Shown here piece by piece: positions 1 through 10,047 of a DNA stretch of 52,034 nucleotides. The stretch is taken from NCBI GenBank assembly GCA_903956845.1, contig CAJBOO010000167.1, forward strand, positions 1-52,034, given 5' to 3'. The notes under the pieces were generated by a model. It worked only from the letters and a program-made list of their open reading frames with translations. It had not been told where the DNA came from and ran no database searches. Position 1 is the first letter of the stretch. Each line of letters starts with the position of its first letter. The translations under genes were made by a program, and so were the position numbers. The DNA comes from an uncultured Burkholderiales bacterium. Lineage in GTDB: Bacteria; Pseudomonadota; Gammaproteobacteria; Burkholderiales; Burkholderiaceae_C.

Positions 1-2
1 GG

Positions 3-527
3 CAAAAGCGCCAGGCTGCCCAAGCGGCTGTCTTGTATGACACTTTTGAAAAAGCGGCCCGCGAAGCTGACTTGCCTGTGTTGACCCGTTCATTGACCGA
101 TCTGCAAAACCAGTTCGGCAGCACCACTTTTGCCCAGCAAGCCTCGTTGTTGTCCGCCCGCATTTACGTGGCCAAAGACAATCTGGCCGAAGCAGACAAA
201 GCCCTGCAATGGCAAATCGACCATGGCAAAGAAGAGGGCTACGTGGCGATTGCGCGTTTGCGCTTGTCAGCCCTGGAAATTGAGCGCACAAACCTCGACA
301 AAGCCAAGTCTTTATTGCAAGGCCAACAAGCCCCCACGGGTTTTCAACCCCTGTTTGACGACCGCCTGGGCGACATCGCCATGCTGCAAAACAAACCGGA
401 AGATGCCAAACCGCTCTTCTTGAGCGCTTGGAAGGGCATGGATGCCACCAGCGAGTACCGCCGTTTGATCGAAGTCAAATTGGCCACCCTGGGTGTGTCC
501 CCTGGCGAGACTGAGAAAAAGCAATGA
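3..527 (+). CDS. yfgM: YfgM-type TPR protein (5' end outside window)
   Basis: The frame is open from the window edge, so the N-terminus, including the expected single membrane anchor, is missing. About 174 C-terminal residues remain. They are alanine- and leucine-rich helical repeats (for example the segment around SLLSARIYVAKDNLAEADKAL) that fit the periplasmic TPR-like domain of YfgM, an ancillary partner of the SecYEG translocon. The stop overlaps the bamB start in an ATGA, and der follows. This yfgM-bamB-der order is conserved in beta- and gammaproteobacteria and supports the call more strongly than the residual sequence does. A TTG at 33 could be read as a start, but the in-frame codons upstream continue the same repeat pattern, so I treat the gene as truncated by the window. 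Confidence 0.85.
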   Translation, partial: QKRQAAQAAVLYDTFEKAAREADLPVLTRSLTDLQNQFGSTTFAQQASLLSARIYVAKDNLAEADKALQWQIDHGKEEGYVAIARLRLSALEIERTNLDKAKSLLQGQQAPTGFQPLFDDRLGDIAMLQNKPEDAKPLFLSAWKGMDATSEYRRLIEVKLATLGVSPGETEKKQ

Positions 528-1654
528 GGTTGTCAAACGCGGCATGCAAGCTTGGGGTCGGCCTGGCCCTGTTGGGTTTGGCTGCCTGTGGCAGCAGTCC
601 CAAGTCTGCTCCCCAATCGGTCGGTGAAGTCAAGCCACTGCAGGCGGTTGAACTCCAGTGGAAACATGCCGTGTCTGGTGATACGCGATTGGGCCAAACC
701 CTGTCAATGGCGAAAGACCGTTTGGCATTGGCCACCAGGGACGGACGTGTCTCTGTGGTCAACACAAGCAATGGCGAAACCCATTGGAAAGTCGATCTGA
801 AAACCAACCTCAACACGGGTGCTGGTTTTGATGGCAAATTCGCTGCCGTGGTGACCACGGGCAATGAGTTGGTGGTGATGAATGACGGCAGTGTGGTGTG
901 GCGCAGCCGGCTGACGGCGCAGTCTTTCACCAACCCTTTGGTGGCTGGCGAGCGTGTGTTTGTGATGTTGGCAGACCGCTCTGTCATGGCTTTTGACCAA
1001 GCCACCGGACAGCGTTTGTGGACCCAAGTTCGCCCAGGCGAGGGATTGGTCCTCAAACAAAACGGTGTCCTCACCGCTTTTCGAAACAACGTGTTGGTGG
1101 GGCTGGGCGGCAAACTCGCGGCCCTGGACCCTGACAACGGTGTGTTGCGTTGGGAATTGCCCATGGCCACACCCCGTGGCATCAACGATTTAGAGCGATT
1201 GGTCGATTTGGTGGCCAGTGCCTCCAGGGTCAACAACCTGGTTTGTGTGCGTGCTTTCCAAGCGCAGGTGGGATGTGTTGACGCCGCCCGCGGTGCCTTG
1301 CTGTGGACGCGTGCGGCCAACGGCTCACAAGGCGTCGATGGCGACAGCAGTACCTTGGTGGGCACCGAAGCCAATGGGGTGGTTCGTGCCTGGAACCGCT
1401 CCACAGGTGAACGTGTGTGGGACACCGAGCGATTGAAATACCGCGAACTCACCACGCCTTTGTGGACCAGCAAAGGCATCGTCGTTGGCGACGCGAGCGG
1501 ATGGCTCTACATCCTTTCAACCCAAGACGGTCAATTGCTGAACAAAATCAAGACAGGCTCAGACGGCTTTGCGTCACCCCCCACCGCACTGTCTGATGGA
1601 GGCTTTGTGGTGTTGACCCGAAATGGTTCACTGCTGGCCTATCAGTTGCCCTGA
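524..1654 (+). CDS. bamB: Outer membrane assembly lipoprotein BamB
   Basis: Lipoprotein subunit of the BAM complex, which folds beta-barrel proteins into the outer membrane. The 376-residue product starts with a lipoprotein signal (hydrophobic stretch LGVGLALLGLAAC), with the lipobox cysteine at residue 22. The rest is a run of PQQ-type beta-propeller blades, recognisable by repeated motifs such as 'NTSNGETHWKVDL', 'DQATGQRLWTQV', 'DPDNGVLRWELP' and 'NRSTGERVWDTE'. Length and repeat pattern fit the eight-bladed BamB propeller. It overlaps yfgM by 4 nt (ATGA) and is followed 15 nt later by der, so the three are probably co-transcribed and the start is translationally coupled. Confidence 0.95.
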   Translation: MRLSNAACKLGVGLALLGLAACGSSPKSAPQSVGEVKPLQAVELQWKHAVSGDTRLGQTLSMAKDRLALATRDGRVSVVNTSNGETHWKVDLKTNLNTGAGFDGKFAAVVTTGNELVVMNDGSVVWRSRLTAQSFTNPLVAGERVFVMLADRSVMAFDQATGQRLWTQVRPGEGLVLKQNGVLTAFRNNVLVGLGGKLAALDPDNGVLRWELPMATPRGINDLERLVDLVASASRVNNLVCVRAFQAQVGCVDAARGALLWTRAANGSQGVDGDSSTLVGTEANGVVRAWNRSTGERVWDTERLKYRELTTPLWTSKGIVVGDASGWLYILSTQDGQLLNKIKTGSDGFASPPTALSDGGFVVLTRNGSLLAYQLP

Positions 1655-1669
1655 TCAGCGGGACATCAC

Positions 1670-3004
1670 TTGAAACCCGTCATCGCGATAGTAGGCCGCC
1701 CGAATGTGGGCAAATCCACTTTATTCAATCGCATCACCAAAACCCGAGACGCGATCGTGGCCGATTTTGCAGGCTTGACCCGTGACCGTCATTACGGCAA
1801 TGCCAAACTGGGCAAACACGAATTCATCGTGATCGACACCGGCGGCTTTGAGCCGGATGCCGAGAGCGGCATCTTCAAAGAAATGGCCAAGCAAACCAGG
1901 CAAGCCGTGGCCGAATCAGACGCCGTGATTTTTGTGGTGGATGCACGCCAAGGCCTGTCTGCGCAAGACCATGACATCGCCAACTACTTGCGCCGCTTGG
2001 GCAAGCCCTGCTTGTTGGTCGCCAACAAAGCCGAGGGCATGCAGCAAGGCCTGCAGTTGGTGGAGTTTTACGAGCTGGGTTTGGGTGATGTTTTGCCGGT
2101 CTCTGCAGCCCACGGCCAGGGTATCCGAAGCATGATCGAGTTGGCCCTCGAACCTTTGAACCTGTCGGACGAAGAGGAAGAGGACGATGGCACTCCCCAA
2201 CCGATTCGCTTGGCTGTGGTGGGTCGACCCAATGTGGGCAAATCAACGCTGATCAACACCTGGCTGGGTGAAGAGCGTCTGGTGGCATTCGATTTGCCTG
2301 GCACCACCCGCGATGCCATCAGCGTGCCTTTTGAGCGTGACGGGCAAATGTTTGAGTTGATCGACACCGCTGGCTTGCGCCGCAAAGGCAAGGTATTTGA
2401 AGCGATCGAAAAATTCTCCGTGGTCAAGACCTTGCAAGCCATCGAATCAGCGAATGTGGTCTTGTTGTTGTTGGACGCTACCCAAGGCGTGACCGAGCAA
2501 GACGCCCATATTGCGGGCTTTATCTTGGAGTCTGGGCGTGCCGTGGTGCTGGCCGTCAACAAATGGGATGCGGTGGATGCATACCAACGCGAACTCTTGG
2601 CCCGTTCTATCGAAAGCCGCTTGGCCTTTTTGAAGTTCGCCAATTTGCACCATGTGTCGGCCAAAAAACGCCAAGGCTTGGGGCCTGTGTGGACATCGAT
2701 CGGCCAGGCCCACAAGGCGGCCATGTGCAAGATGTCTACCCCGGTGTTGACCCGACTGTTGCTCGAGGCTGTTCAATTTCAGGCTCCCAACCGTTCGGGC
2801 ATGTTCCGCCCTAAATTGCGCTACGCCCATCAAGGCGGCATGAATCCCCCGGTCATCGTGGTGCATGGCAACTCCCTGGAGCATGTCACCGAAGCCTATA
2901 AACGCTTCTTGGAAGGGCGTTTTCGCAAGGCTTTCGCCTTGGAAGGCACGCCCTTGCGGATTGAATTCAAAACCTCGGCCAATCCCTATGCCGACAAAGG
3001 CTGA
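1670..3004 (+). CDS. der: Ribosome biogenesis GTPase Der (EngA)
   Basis: Tandem-GTPase factor needed for 50S subunit maturation. The 444-residue protein has two G domains, each with P-loop GRPNVGKS (residues 9-16 and 185-192), a linker rich in acidic residues (DEEEEDD), and a C-terminal KH-like domain ending in a basic region that binds rRNA. The second domain has a canonical NKWD; the first has NKAE at the G4 position, which from memory is usual in betaproteobacterial Der. The start is a TTG: the first P-loop is expected about eight residues from the N-terminus and no ATG or GTG fits better. The upstream Shine-Dalgarno (gcggga) is weak, which with the 15-nt gap from bamB suggests coupled translation. 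Confidence 0.96.
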   Translation: MKPVIAIVGRPNVGKSTLFNRITKTRDAIVADFAGLTRDRHYGNAKLGKHEFIVIDTGGFEPDAESGIFKEMAKQTRQAVAESDAVIFVVDARQGLSAQDHDIANYLRRLGKPCLLVANKAEGMQQGLQLVEFYELGLGDVLPVSAAHGQGIRSMIELALEPLNLSDEEEEDDGTPQPIRLAVVGRPNVGKSTLINTWLGEERLVAFDLPGTTRDAISVPFERDGQMFELIDTAGLRRKGKVFEAIEKFSVVKTLQAIESANVVLLLLDATQGVTEQDAHIAGFILESGRAVVLAVNKWDAVDAYQRELLARSIESRLAFLKFANLHHVSAKKRQGLGPVWTSIGQAHKAAMCKMSTPVLTRLLLEAVQFQAPNRSGMFRPKLRYAHQGGMNPPVIVVHGNSLEHVTEAYKRFLEGRFRKAFALEGTPLRIEFKTSANPYADKG

Positions 3005-3018
3005 GCCAGCCTGAACCG

Positions 3019-3050
3019 CCACAGGTCCTCAGGGGTTTCAGTGCCTGTGG
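3019..3050 (+). repeat. Inverted repeat upstream of hfq
   Basis: In the der-hfq gap, CCACAGG at 3019-3025 and CCTGTGG at 3044-3050 form a perfect 7-bp inverted repeat with an 18-nt loop, 37 nt before the hfq start. There is no T tract, so it is not a simple terminator. It could be an mRNA hairpin in the hfq leader or an operator; neither is established. Confidence 0.3.
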
Positions 3051-3086
3051 TATCGTCAGCTTTCCTCATCAAACACGGAGAATATC

Positions 3087-3332
3087 GTGAATCAAAAAGG
3101 GCAATTGTTACAAGACCCGTTCCTCAACACATTGCGCAAAGAACATGTGCCTTGCTCCATTTATTTAGTGAATGGCATTAAGTTGCAAGGTCAAATTGAA
3201 TCTTTCGATCAATACGTGGTGTTGCTGCGCAATACCGTGACCCAAATGGTCTACAAACACGCTATTTCCACCATCGTGCCAGGTCGGCCCGTCAACTTTG
3301 CCCAAGGCGACACGCCTGAAACGCAAGACTGA
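3087..3332 (+). CDS. hfq: RNA chaperone Hfq
   Basis: Hexameric Sm-like protein that pairs small RNAs with mRNAs. The 81-residue product starts with the near-invariant [14 protein letters not shown] and carries Sm1 ([18 protein letters not shown]) and Sm2 with the YKH motif ([11 protein letters not shown]). The C-terminal tail after the core is short, as usual in Burkholderiales Hfq. The start is GTG, preceded at good spacing by GGAG (3077-3080), a clear ribosome binding site in contrast to the neighbouring TTG starts. The stop is immediately followed by the proposed hflX start codon. Confidence 0.97.
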   Translation: MNQKGQLLQDPFLNTLRKEHVPCSIYLVNGIKLQGQIESFDQYVVLLRNTVTQMVYKHAISTIVPGRPVNFAQGDTPETQD

Positions 3333-4529
3333 TTGGCATCACGTGCGCATCCACCTCTCTTGATTTCCAACGACGCTGCACAGACACCCAAGGCCTTGCT
3401 GGTCGGGGTGGACTTTGGCCTACCGCATTTCGATGAGGACTTGGCTGAACTCGGCCAACTGGCTCTCACAGCAGGTTTGTCGCCCGTCGCGCACATGACT
3501 TGCAAACGCAAGGCCCCGGATGCCGCGTTGTTTGTGGGTTCTGGCAAAGCCCAAGAAATCAAAGAGATGGCGGTGCTGCACGGCGCCACCGAAGTGTTGT
3601 TTGACCAGGCCTTGAGCCCTGCGCAGCAACGCAATCTGGAGCGCACCCTCGAGATGCCGGTCAATGACCGAACCATGCTCATCTTGCAAATTTTTGCCCA
3701 GCGCGCTCGCAGCCATGAAGGCAAATTGCAAGTCGAGTTGGCTCGGTTGCAATACCTCAGCACCCGATTGGTCAGGCGCTGGTCGCACTTGGAGCGCCAA
3801 AGCGGCGGTATTGGCATGCGTGGCGGCCCGGGTGAAACCCAGATCGAACTCGACCGGCGCATGATCGGCGATTCCATCAAGCGCACCAAAGACCGCCTGA
3901 GCAAAGTCAAGCGGCAGCGAGATACCCAGCGTCGACAACGTCAACGCAACCAGGTGTTCAATGTGTCTTTGGTGGGCTATACCAACGCGGGTAAGTCCAC
4001 CTTGTTCAACAGCTTGGTCAAGGCCCGCGCCTACGCAGCTGACCAGTTGTTTGCCACCTTGGACACCACCACCCGGCAGCTCTACCTTAACAATGACCAG
4101 GGGACAGGGAGCCAAATTTCCTTGTCCGACACCGTGGGTTTCATCCGTGATTTGCCGCATGGCTTGGTAGACGCGTTTGAAGCGACCTTGCAAGAGGCCA
4201 CGTCAGCAGACCTGTTGCTGCATGTGGTGGATGCATCCCACCCGTCCTATCCCGAGCAAATTGCCCAAGTGCAGTCGGTGTTGGCTGATATTGGTGCGTC
4301 TGACGTGCCACAAATGTTGATCTTCAACAAAGTGGATGCTTTAGAAGACGCCCAGCAACCCCATCTGTTGCAGGACGTGTATGTGTTGGACGATTTGCCT
4401 GTGCCTAGGTTGTTTCTCAGCGCGCACACGGGTTTCAACCTCGACAGTCTCAGGCAGCGTTTGCTGCAACACGCCCAGGCACACACCCAATCGCTCTTAA
4501 ACCCTGTGCCTGAACATGACATTGTGTGA
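3333..4529 (+). CDS. hflX: Ribosome-associated GTPase HflX
   Basis: GTPase that splits stalled or heat-damaged ribosomes. The 398-residue product has the N-terminal HflX domain with the glycine-rich LVGSGKA/DAALFVGSGKAQEI segment, the linker motif RLVRRWSHLERQSGGIGMRG, then a G domain with P-loop GYTNAGKS (residues 215-222), the G3 region SDTVGFIRDLP and G4 NKVD. The start is uncertain: TTG at 3333 directly abuts the hfq stop (TGATTG), and another TTG at 3360 is possible. Neither has a clear Shine-Dalgarno, so translation is probably coupled to hfq. The hfq-hflX-hflK-hflC order is the classic proteobacterial hfl cluster. Confidence 0.95.
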   Translation: MASRAHPPLLISNDAAQTPKALLVGVDFGLPHFDEDLAELGQLALTAGLSPVAHMTCKRKAPDAALFVGSGKAQEIKEMAVLHGATEVLFDQALSPAQQRNLERTLEMPVNDRTMLILQIFAQRARSHEGKLQVELARLQYLSTRLVRRWSHLERQSGGIGMRGGPGETQIELDRRMIGDSIKRTKDRLSKVKRQRDTQRRQRQRNQVFNVSLVGYTNAGKSTLFNSLVKARAYAADQLFATLDTTTRQLYLNNDQGTGSQISLSDTVGFIRDLPHGLVDAFEATLQEATSADLLLHVVDASHPSYPEQIAQVQSVLADIGASDVPQMLIFNKVDALEDAQQPHLLQDVYVLDDLPVPRLFLSAHTGFNLDSLRQRLLQHAQAHTQSLLNPVPEHDIV

Positions 4530-4595
4530 GGTTTCACCTGCTTTTTCAGCTTAGGCACAATGTCGGCTTGCAAGATTCCATTTAACTGATTGCAC

Positions 4596-5984
4596 ATGAA
4601 CATCAAAACTTGGGTTTACCCCGTCTTCCTTTGGCTCTACCGAACCACTTGGTCCGGATTTGTCGCCTTGTCTGCTGGATGGCAGCGCTTGCGTGGCATG
4701 TTCAATTTGAACGATGGCCGCTGGGGCAGGGGAGATGACAGCAACCAGCCACAAGGTTCCTCCGGCGGCCCAGATGTGCCGCCCCCAGAGGATCGCCGTC
4801 GCCCACCGCCTCCCAATGGTCCACCAGACCTGGATGAACTTTGGCGCGACTTGAACCGCAAATTCGGCCAGTTGTTTGGCAAACGTGGTCCAGGTGGGAC
4901 GCCCCCTGGCTCAGGTGGCGGTTTTCAACCCCCCTTCAACAACGCAGGCTTGGGCCTGGGCTTGTTGGGCGGCATCGCGTTATTGATTTGGTTAGCCACT
5001 GGCTTCTTCATCGTGCAAGAGGGTCAGCAGGCGGTGATCACACAGTTTGGCCGCTACCACAGCACCGTGGGTGCGGGTATCAACTGGCGCATGCCCTATC
5101 CCATTCAGCGCCATGAAGTGGTGTTTGTTACCCAGATCCGGTCGTTGGACATCGGGCGCGACGCCATCATCAAGGCCACGGGTCTGCGCGAGTCGGCCAT
5201 GTTGACCGAAGACGAGAACATCGTTGAGATCAAGTTCGCGGTGCAATACCGATTGACAGATGCGCGGGCCTATTTGTTTGAAAGTAAAAACCCCACGGAT
5301 GCGGTGATGCAAGCGGCTGAAACTGCTGTGCGCGAAGTGGTGGGCAAGATGCGCATGGATGCCGCCTTGTCAGAAGACCGCGAGCAAATCGCGCCCCGCG
5401 TGCGCAAAATCATGCAGACCATCCTGGACCGCTACAACGTGGGTATCGAGGTGGTGGGCATCAACCTGCAACAAGGCGGCGTGCGTCCACCCGAGCAAGT
5501 GCAAGCGGCTTTTGACGATGTGTTGAAAGCCGGTCAAGAGCGCGAGCGGGCCAAAAACGAAGCTGAGGCTTACGCCAACGATGTGATTCCACGCGCTGTG
5601 GGTTCTGCCTCGCGGTTGAAGCAAGAAGCCGACGCCTACAAGTCACGCATCGTGGCGCAAGCCCAGGGTGATGCCCAGCGCTTCAAGTCGCTCTACAGCG
5701 AATACCAAAAAGCACCCCAGGTCACCCGTGACCGTCTCTACATCAACACCATGAATGAGATTTACAGCAATGTGACCAAGGTGCTGGTGGAATCCAAACA
5801 GGGCTCCAACATGCTGTATTTGCCGCTGGACAAAATCATGCAAATGAACGGTGTGCCTGCCGCAGTCGGCACAGCACCCGTGACGAACAGCAACACGGAC
5901 GCCCCTGCGAATCCAACGTCTTTACCGACCACTTCTGACAGCCGTGGCCGTGACAACCGTCAACGTGACCGCGACCTTCGCTGA
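4596..5984 (+). CDS. hflK: HflK, FtsH protease modulator
   Basis: SPFH/band-7 membrane protein that assembles with HflC around FtsH. After a proline- and glycine-rich N-terminal region there is one transmembrane segment (about residues 127-147, GLGLGLLGGIALLIWLATGF), then the SPFH domain (VQEGQQAVITQFG onward), a long alanine/glutamate-rich helix (ERERAKNEAEAYAND) and a low-complexity tail ending in RGRDNRQRDRDLR. I place the start at ATG 4596. An alternative is ATG 4698, which begins at MFNLNDGRWGRG, a motif close to the N-terminus of many betaproteobacterial HflK proteins. The extra 34 residues are mildly hydrophobic and aromatic. hflC follows after 8 nt. Confidence 0.93.
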   Translation: MNIKTWVYPVFLWLYRTTWSGFVALSAGWQRLRGMFNLNDGRWGRGDDSNQPQGSSGGPDVPPPEDRRRPPPPNGPPDLDELWRDLNRKFGQLFGKRGPGGTPPGSGGGFQPPFNNAGLGLGLLGGIALLIWLATGFFIVQEGQQAVITQFGRYHSTVGAGINWRMPYPIQRHEVVFVTQIRSLDIGRDAIIKATGLRESAMLTEDENIVEIKFAVQYRLTDARAYLFESKNPTDAVMQAAETAVREVVGKMRMDAALSEDREQIAPRVRKIMQTILDRYNVGIEVVGINLQQGGVRPPEQVQAAFDDVLKAGQERERAKNEAEAYANDVIPRAVGSASRLKQEADAYKSRIVAQAQGDAQRFKSLYSEYQKAPQVTRDRLYINTMNEIYSNVTKVLVESKQGSNMLYLPLDKIMQMNGVPAAVGTAPVTNSNTDAPANPTSLPTTSDSRGRDNRQRDRDLR

Positions 5985-5992
5985 GATACACC

Positions 5993-6886
5993 ATGAACAA
6001 AATCGGTTTTTACATTTCCACTGCGCTGTTGGCCTTGCTGGTCTTCAGCTCCACCATTTTCGTGGTCGACCAACGTCAATATGGTGTTGTGTATTCCTTG
6101 GGTCAGATCAAAAAAGTGATCACCGAGCCTGGCCTGAATTTCAAATTGCCACCGCCGTTTCAAAACGTCAATTTCATTGACAAGCGTTTGTTGACTCTGG
6201 ACAACGTGGACTCCGAGCCCATGCTGACCGCTGAAAAGCAACGCATGGTGATCGACTGGTACGTGCGTTGGCGCATTTCCGACCCTTCACAGTACATCCG
6301 CAACGTCGGTTTGGACGAGAAGGCCGGCGCCCAACAACTTACCCGCGTGGTTCGCAATGCTTTCCAAGAAGAAATCAACAAGCGCACTGTGAAAGACTTG
6401 CTGTCTTTGAAGCGTGAAGATTTGATGGTGGATGTCAAGCGTGAAGTCATTGAAATCGTCAAGGGCAGCAACCCCTGGGGTATCGATGTGGTGGACGTGC
6501 GGATCACCCGCGCCGATTATGTGGACACCATCACCGAGTCCGTTTACCGCCGCATGGAAGCCGAGCGTAAACGTGTGGCCAATGAACTGCGTTCTACCGG
6601 TGGCGCTGAAGGCGAAAAAATCCGCGCTGATGCTGACCGTCAGCGCGAAGTGACCTTGGCAAACGCCTATCGCGACGCACAAAAAATCAAAGGTGAGGGG
6701 GATGCAGAGGCCGCTCGTTTGTATGCGGATGCCTTTGGTCGCGATGCCCAGTTCGCCCAGTTCTACCAAAGCCTGGAAGCCTACAAAACCAGTTTCAACA
6801 AGAAGTCTGATGTCATGGTGCTCGACCCCAGTAGCGACTTTTTCAAAGCCATGCGTGGCAGCGGTGCGGGAGCTGCAAAAAAATAA
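5993..6886 (+). CDS. hflC: HflC, FtsH protease modulator
   Basis: Partner of HflK in the membrane complex that limits FtsH proteolysis. The 297-residue product starts with a single signal-anchor helix (IGFYISTALLALLVFSSTIF), followed by the band-7 domain (VVDQRQYGVVYSLGQIKKVI) and a charged helical stretch (ESVYRRMEAERKRVANELR) with the alanine-rich region KIKGEGDAEAARLYADA typical of the family. It begins 8 nt after hflK, so the pair is translated from one message. Length matches the family. Confidence 0.95.
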   Translation: MNKIGFYISTALLALLVFSSTIFVVDQRQYGVVYSLGQIKKVITEPGLNFKLPPPFQNVNFIDKRLLTLDNVDSEPMLTAEKQRMVIDWYVRWRISDPSQYIRNVGLDEKAGAQQLTRVVRNAFQEEINKRTVKDLLSLKREDLMVDVKREVIEIVKGSNPWGIDVVDVRITRADYVDTITESVYRRMEAERKRVANELRSTGGAEGEKIRADADRQREVTLANAYRDAQKIKGEGDAEAARLYADAFGRDAQFAQFYQSLEAYKTSFNKKSDVMVLDPSSDFFKAMRGSGAGAAKK

Positions 6887-6902
6887 GCAGATCGCTGTGA
6901 CC

Positions 6903-6914
6903 CTGTCATGACAG
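6903..6914. promoter_or_regulatory. 12-bp perfect palindrome upstream of hisZ
   Basis: CTGTCATGACAG lies in the 67-nt gap between hflC and hisZ. A TAGAAT at 6920-6925 follows it and could be a -10 box, which would put the palindrome in the promoter spacer, an operator-like position. I see no convincing -35 hexamer, so the promoter is tentative. Confidence 0.3.
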
Positions 6915-6953
6915 CCCAGTAGAATCTCTTTTTTAACAGCACTTCATACATTC

Positions 6954-8099
6954 ATGGCTGCCTGGGTCTTGCCGGATCACATCGCTGATGTTTTGCCTTC
7001 TGAGGCCCGGCACATCGAAGAATTGCGTCGTTTGTGCTTAGACACGGCGCGTGGCTTTGGCTATGAACTGGTCATGCCGCCCTTGCTCGAACACCTCGAG
7101 TCTTTGCTGTCTGGTACGGGTACGAATGCCGACTTGCAAACGTTCAAAATGGTCGACCAGTTGTCTGGACGCAGTTTGGGATTGCGGGTAGACACGACCC
7201 CTCAAGTGGCCCGCATCGATGCCCATTTGCTCAACCGCGTGGGTGTGACCCGCCTGTGCTACTGCGGCTCCGTTTTGCACACCTTGCCTGCTGGACCCTA
7301 CGCCACACGCGAACCCTTGCAAATGGGTGCCGAGATATACGGCCATGCGGGTTTGGAAGCCGATTTGGAAATTTTGCAGTTGTCCCTGCAATGTTTAAAG
7401 GCCAGCCATTTGGGTCCATTCCATGTGGACCTGAGCCATGCCCGGGTGTTACCGGCCTTGCTCAAAGACCAAGGCTTGACCGCAGTGCAGCAGCAAGACA
7501 TCGCGCAAGCTTTGATCCACAAAGACATGTCGCGCATGCGCGAACTGGCTGTGGCTGTGCCAGCTCAGCTTGGCGTTGCCTTGCAAGCCCTGGTTCAGAT
7601 GTACGGCGACATCAGCGTGCTGACCCGCGCCCATGCCCAGTTTGCTGCTTGGCCTGAAGTCACCCAGGCCTTGGACCAGCTGTCTTGGTTGGCCTCGCAC
7701 ATTGACCATCCGGTGAGCATCGATTTGGCTGATTTGCGCGGCTATGCGTATTACAGCGGTCCCCGTTTTTCTGTGTTCGTGCCTGAGTCAAGCGATGCCT
7801 TGGTGCGTGGCGGACGCTATGACGAAGTCGGTGCGGTCTTTGGTCGCAAACGCCCAGCTGCTGGTTTCAGTATGGACATCAAGGCCCTGGTCTCTTTGCT
7901 GCAGCAGCCAGTTCCACAAGCTGCGATTCGCGCCCCTTGGGGTGATGACCAAGCGCTGCAACATGCCATCGCTGCATTGCGTGCACAAGGTCAAACCGTG
8001 GTCTGCATGTTGCCTGGCCATGACAGCGAAGTCGATGAGTTTCACTGTGACCGTGAACTCGTCATTGTGCAAGGTGCTTGGACAGTCCAAGCCTTGTGA
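6954..8099 (+). CDS. hisZ: ATP phosphoribosyltransferase regulatory subunit HisZ
   Basis: HisRS-like, catalytically inactive subunit that pairs with the short form of HisG for the first step of histidine synthesis. The 381-residue product has the class II aminoacyl-tRNA synthetase fold (motif 2-like region around [17 protein letters not shown], and late motifs [17 protein letters not shown] and [11 protein letters not shown]) but no C-terminal anticodon-binding domain, which separates it from HisS. The hisZ-purA adjacency is common in Burkholderiales. Its presence implies a short HisG elsewhere in the genome. Confidence 0.93.
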   Translation: MAAWVLPDHIADVLPSEARHIEELRRLCLDTARGFGYELVMPPLLEHLESLLSGTGTNADLQTFKMVDQLSGRSLGLRVDTTPQVARIDAHLLNRVGVTRLCYCGSVLHTLPAGPYATREPLQMGAEIYGHAGLEADLEILQLSLQCLKASHLGPFHVDLSHARVLPALLKDQGLTAVQQQDIAQALIHKDMSRMRELAVAVPAQLGVALQALVQMYGDISVLTRAHAQFAAWPEVTQALDQLSWLASHIDHPVSIDLADLRGYAYYSGPRFSVFVPESSDALVRGGRYDEVGAVFGRKRPAAGFSMDIKALVSLLQQPVPQAAIRAPWGDDQALQHAIAALRAQGQTVVCMLPGHDSEVDEFHCDRELVIVQGAWTVQAL

Positions 8100-9497
<1,398 letters not shown>

Positions 9498-9519
9498 TCC
9501 CAACTCCGAAAGCCCAGCC

Positions 9520-10044
9520 ATGTTGACTGAAGACGGCAAGCACCTTTATGTCTCCTATGACGAATACCATAACCTGATTGAAAAACTCGCGATCAAGGTG
9601 CACCAGTCGGGTTGGGAGTTCGACACGATTTTGTGTTTGGCTCGTGGGGGCATGCGCCCAGGCGATGTCTTGTCGCGCATCTTTGACAAACCATTGGCCA
9701 TCATGTCCACCAGCTCCTACCGCTCTGACGGTGGGACAGTGCAAGGCCATTTGGACATTGCCCGTTTCATCACCACACCCAAAGGTGAAATCGCTGGTCG
9801 CGTGTTGCTGGTGGACGATTTGGCTGACTCAGGACACACCCTCAACGCAGTGATTGACCTCCTGAAAAACAACTACCACCCGATCACCGAATTGCGCAGC
9901 GCGGTGATTTGGACCAAAGGCGTTTCTTCTTTCACGCCTGATTTTTCTGTCGAGTACTTGCCTACCAATCCCTGGATCCACCAGCCCTTTGAGGCCTATG
10001 ACACCACCCGCCCAGCCAATTTGTTGGAGAAGTGGCGGGTCTGA
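9520..10044 (+). CDS. Phosphoribosyltransferase, probable purine salvage type
   Basis: The 174-residue protein has a type I phosphoribosyltransferase fold. Its PRPP motif VLLVDDLADSGHTL lies at residues 95-108, with the two acidic residues at 99 and 100. Upstream is the family segment ILCLARGGMRPGDVLSR. It resembles hypoxanthine/xanthine/guanine transferases of the Gpt/Hpt1 type, and its place directly after purA supports a base-salvage role, but the base cannot be assigned from sequence alone. The stop is followed 3 nt later by the next start, so the two are tightly coupled. The C-terminal region TNPWIHQPFEAYDTTRP is typical of this group. Confidence 0.8.
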   Translation: MLTEDGKHLYVSYDEYHNLIEKLAIKVHQSGWEFDTILCLARGGMRPGDVLSRIFDKPLAIMSTSSYRSDGGTVQGHLDIARFITTPKGEIAGRVLLVDDLADSGHTLNAVIDLLKNNYHPITELRSAVIWTKGVSSFTPDFSVEYLPTNPWIHQPFEAYDTTRPANLLEKWRV

Positions 10045-10047
10045 GGC

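Noticed and set aside
475-1479. Long minus-strand frame opposite bamB
   Set aside because: Low-complexity, antisense to a clear BamB lipoprotein, no domain signal.
1670-3004. NKAE in the first G domain of Der as a mutation
   Set aside because: From memory this variant is usual in betaproteobacterial Der proteins, so it is not evidence of loss of function.
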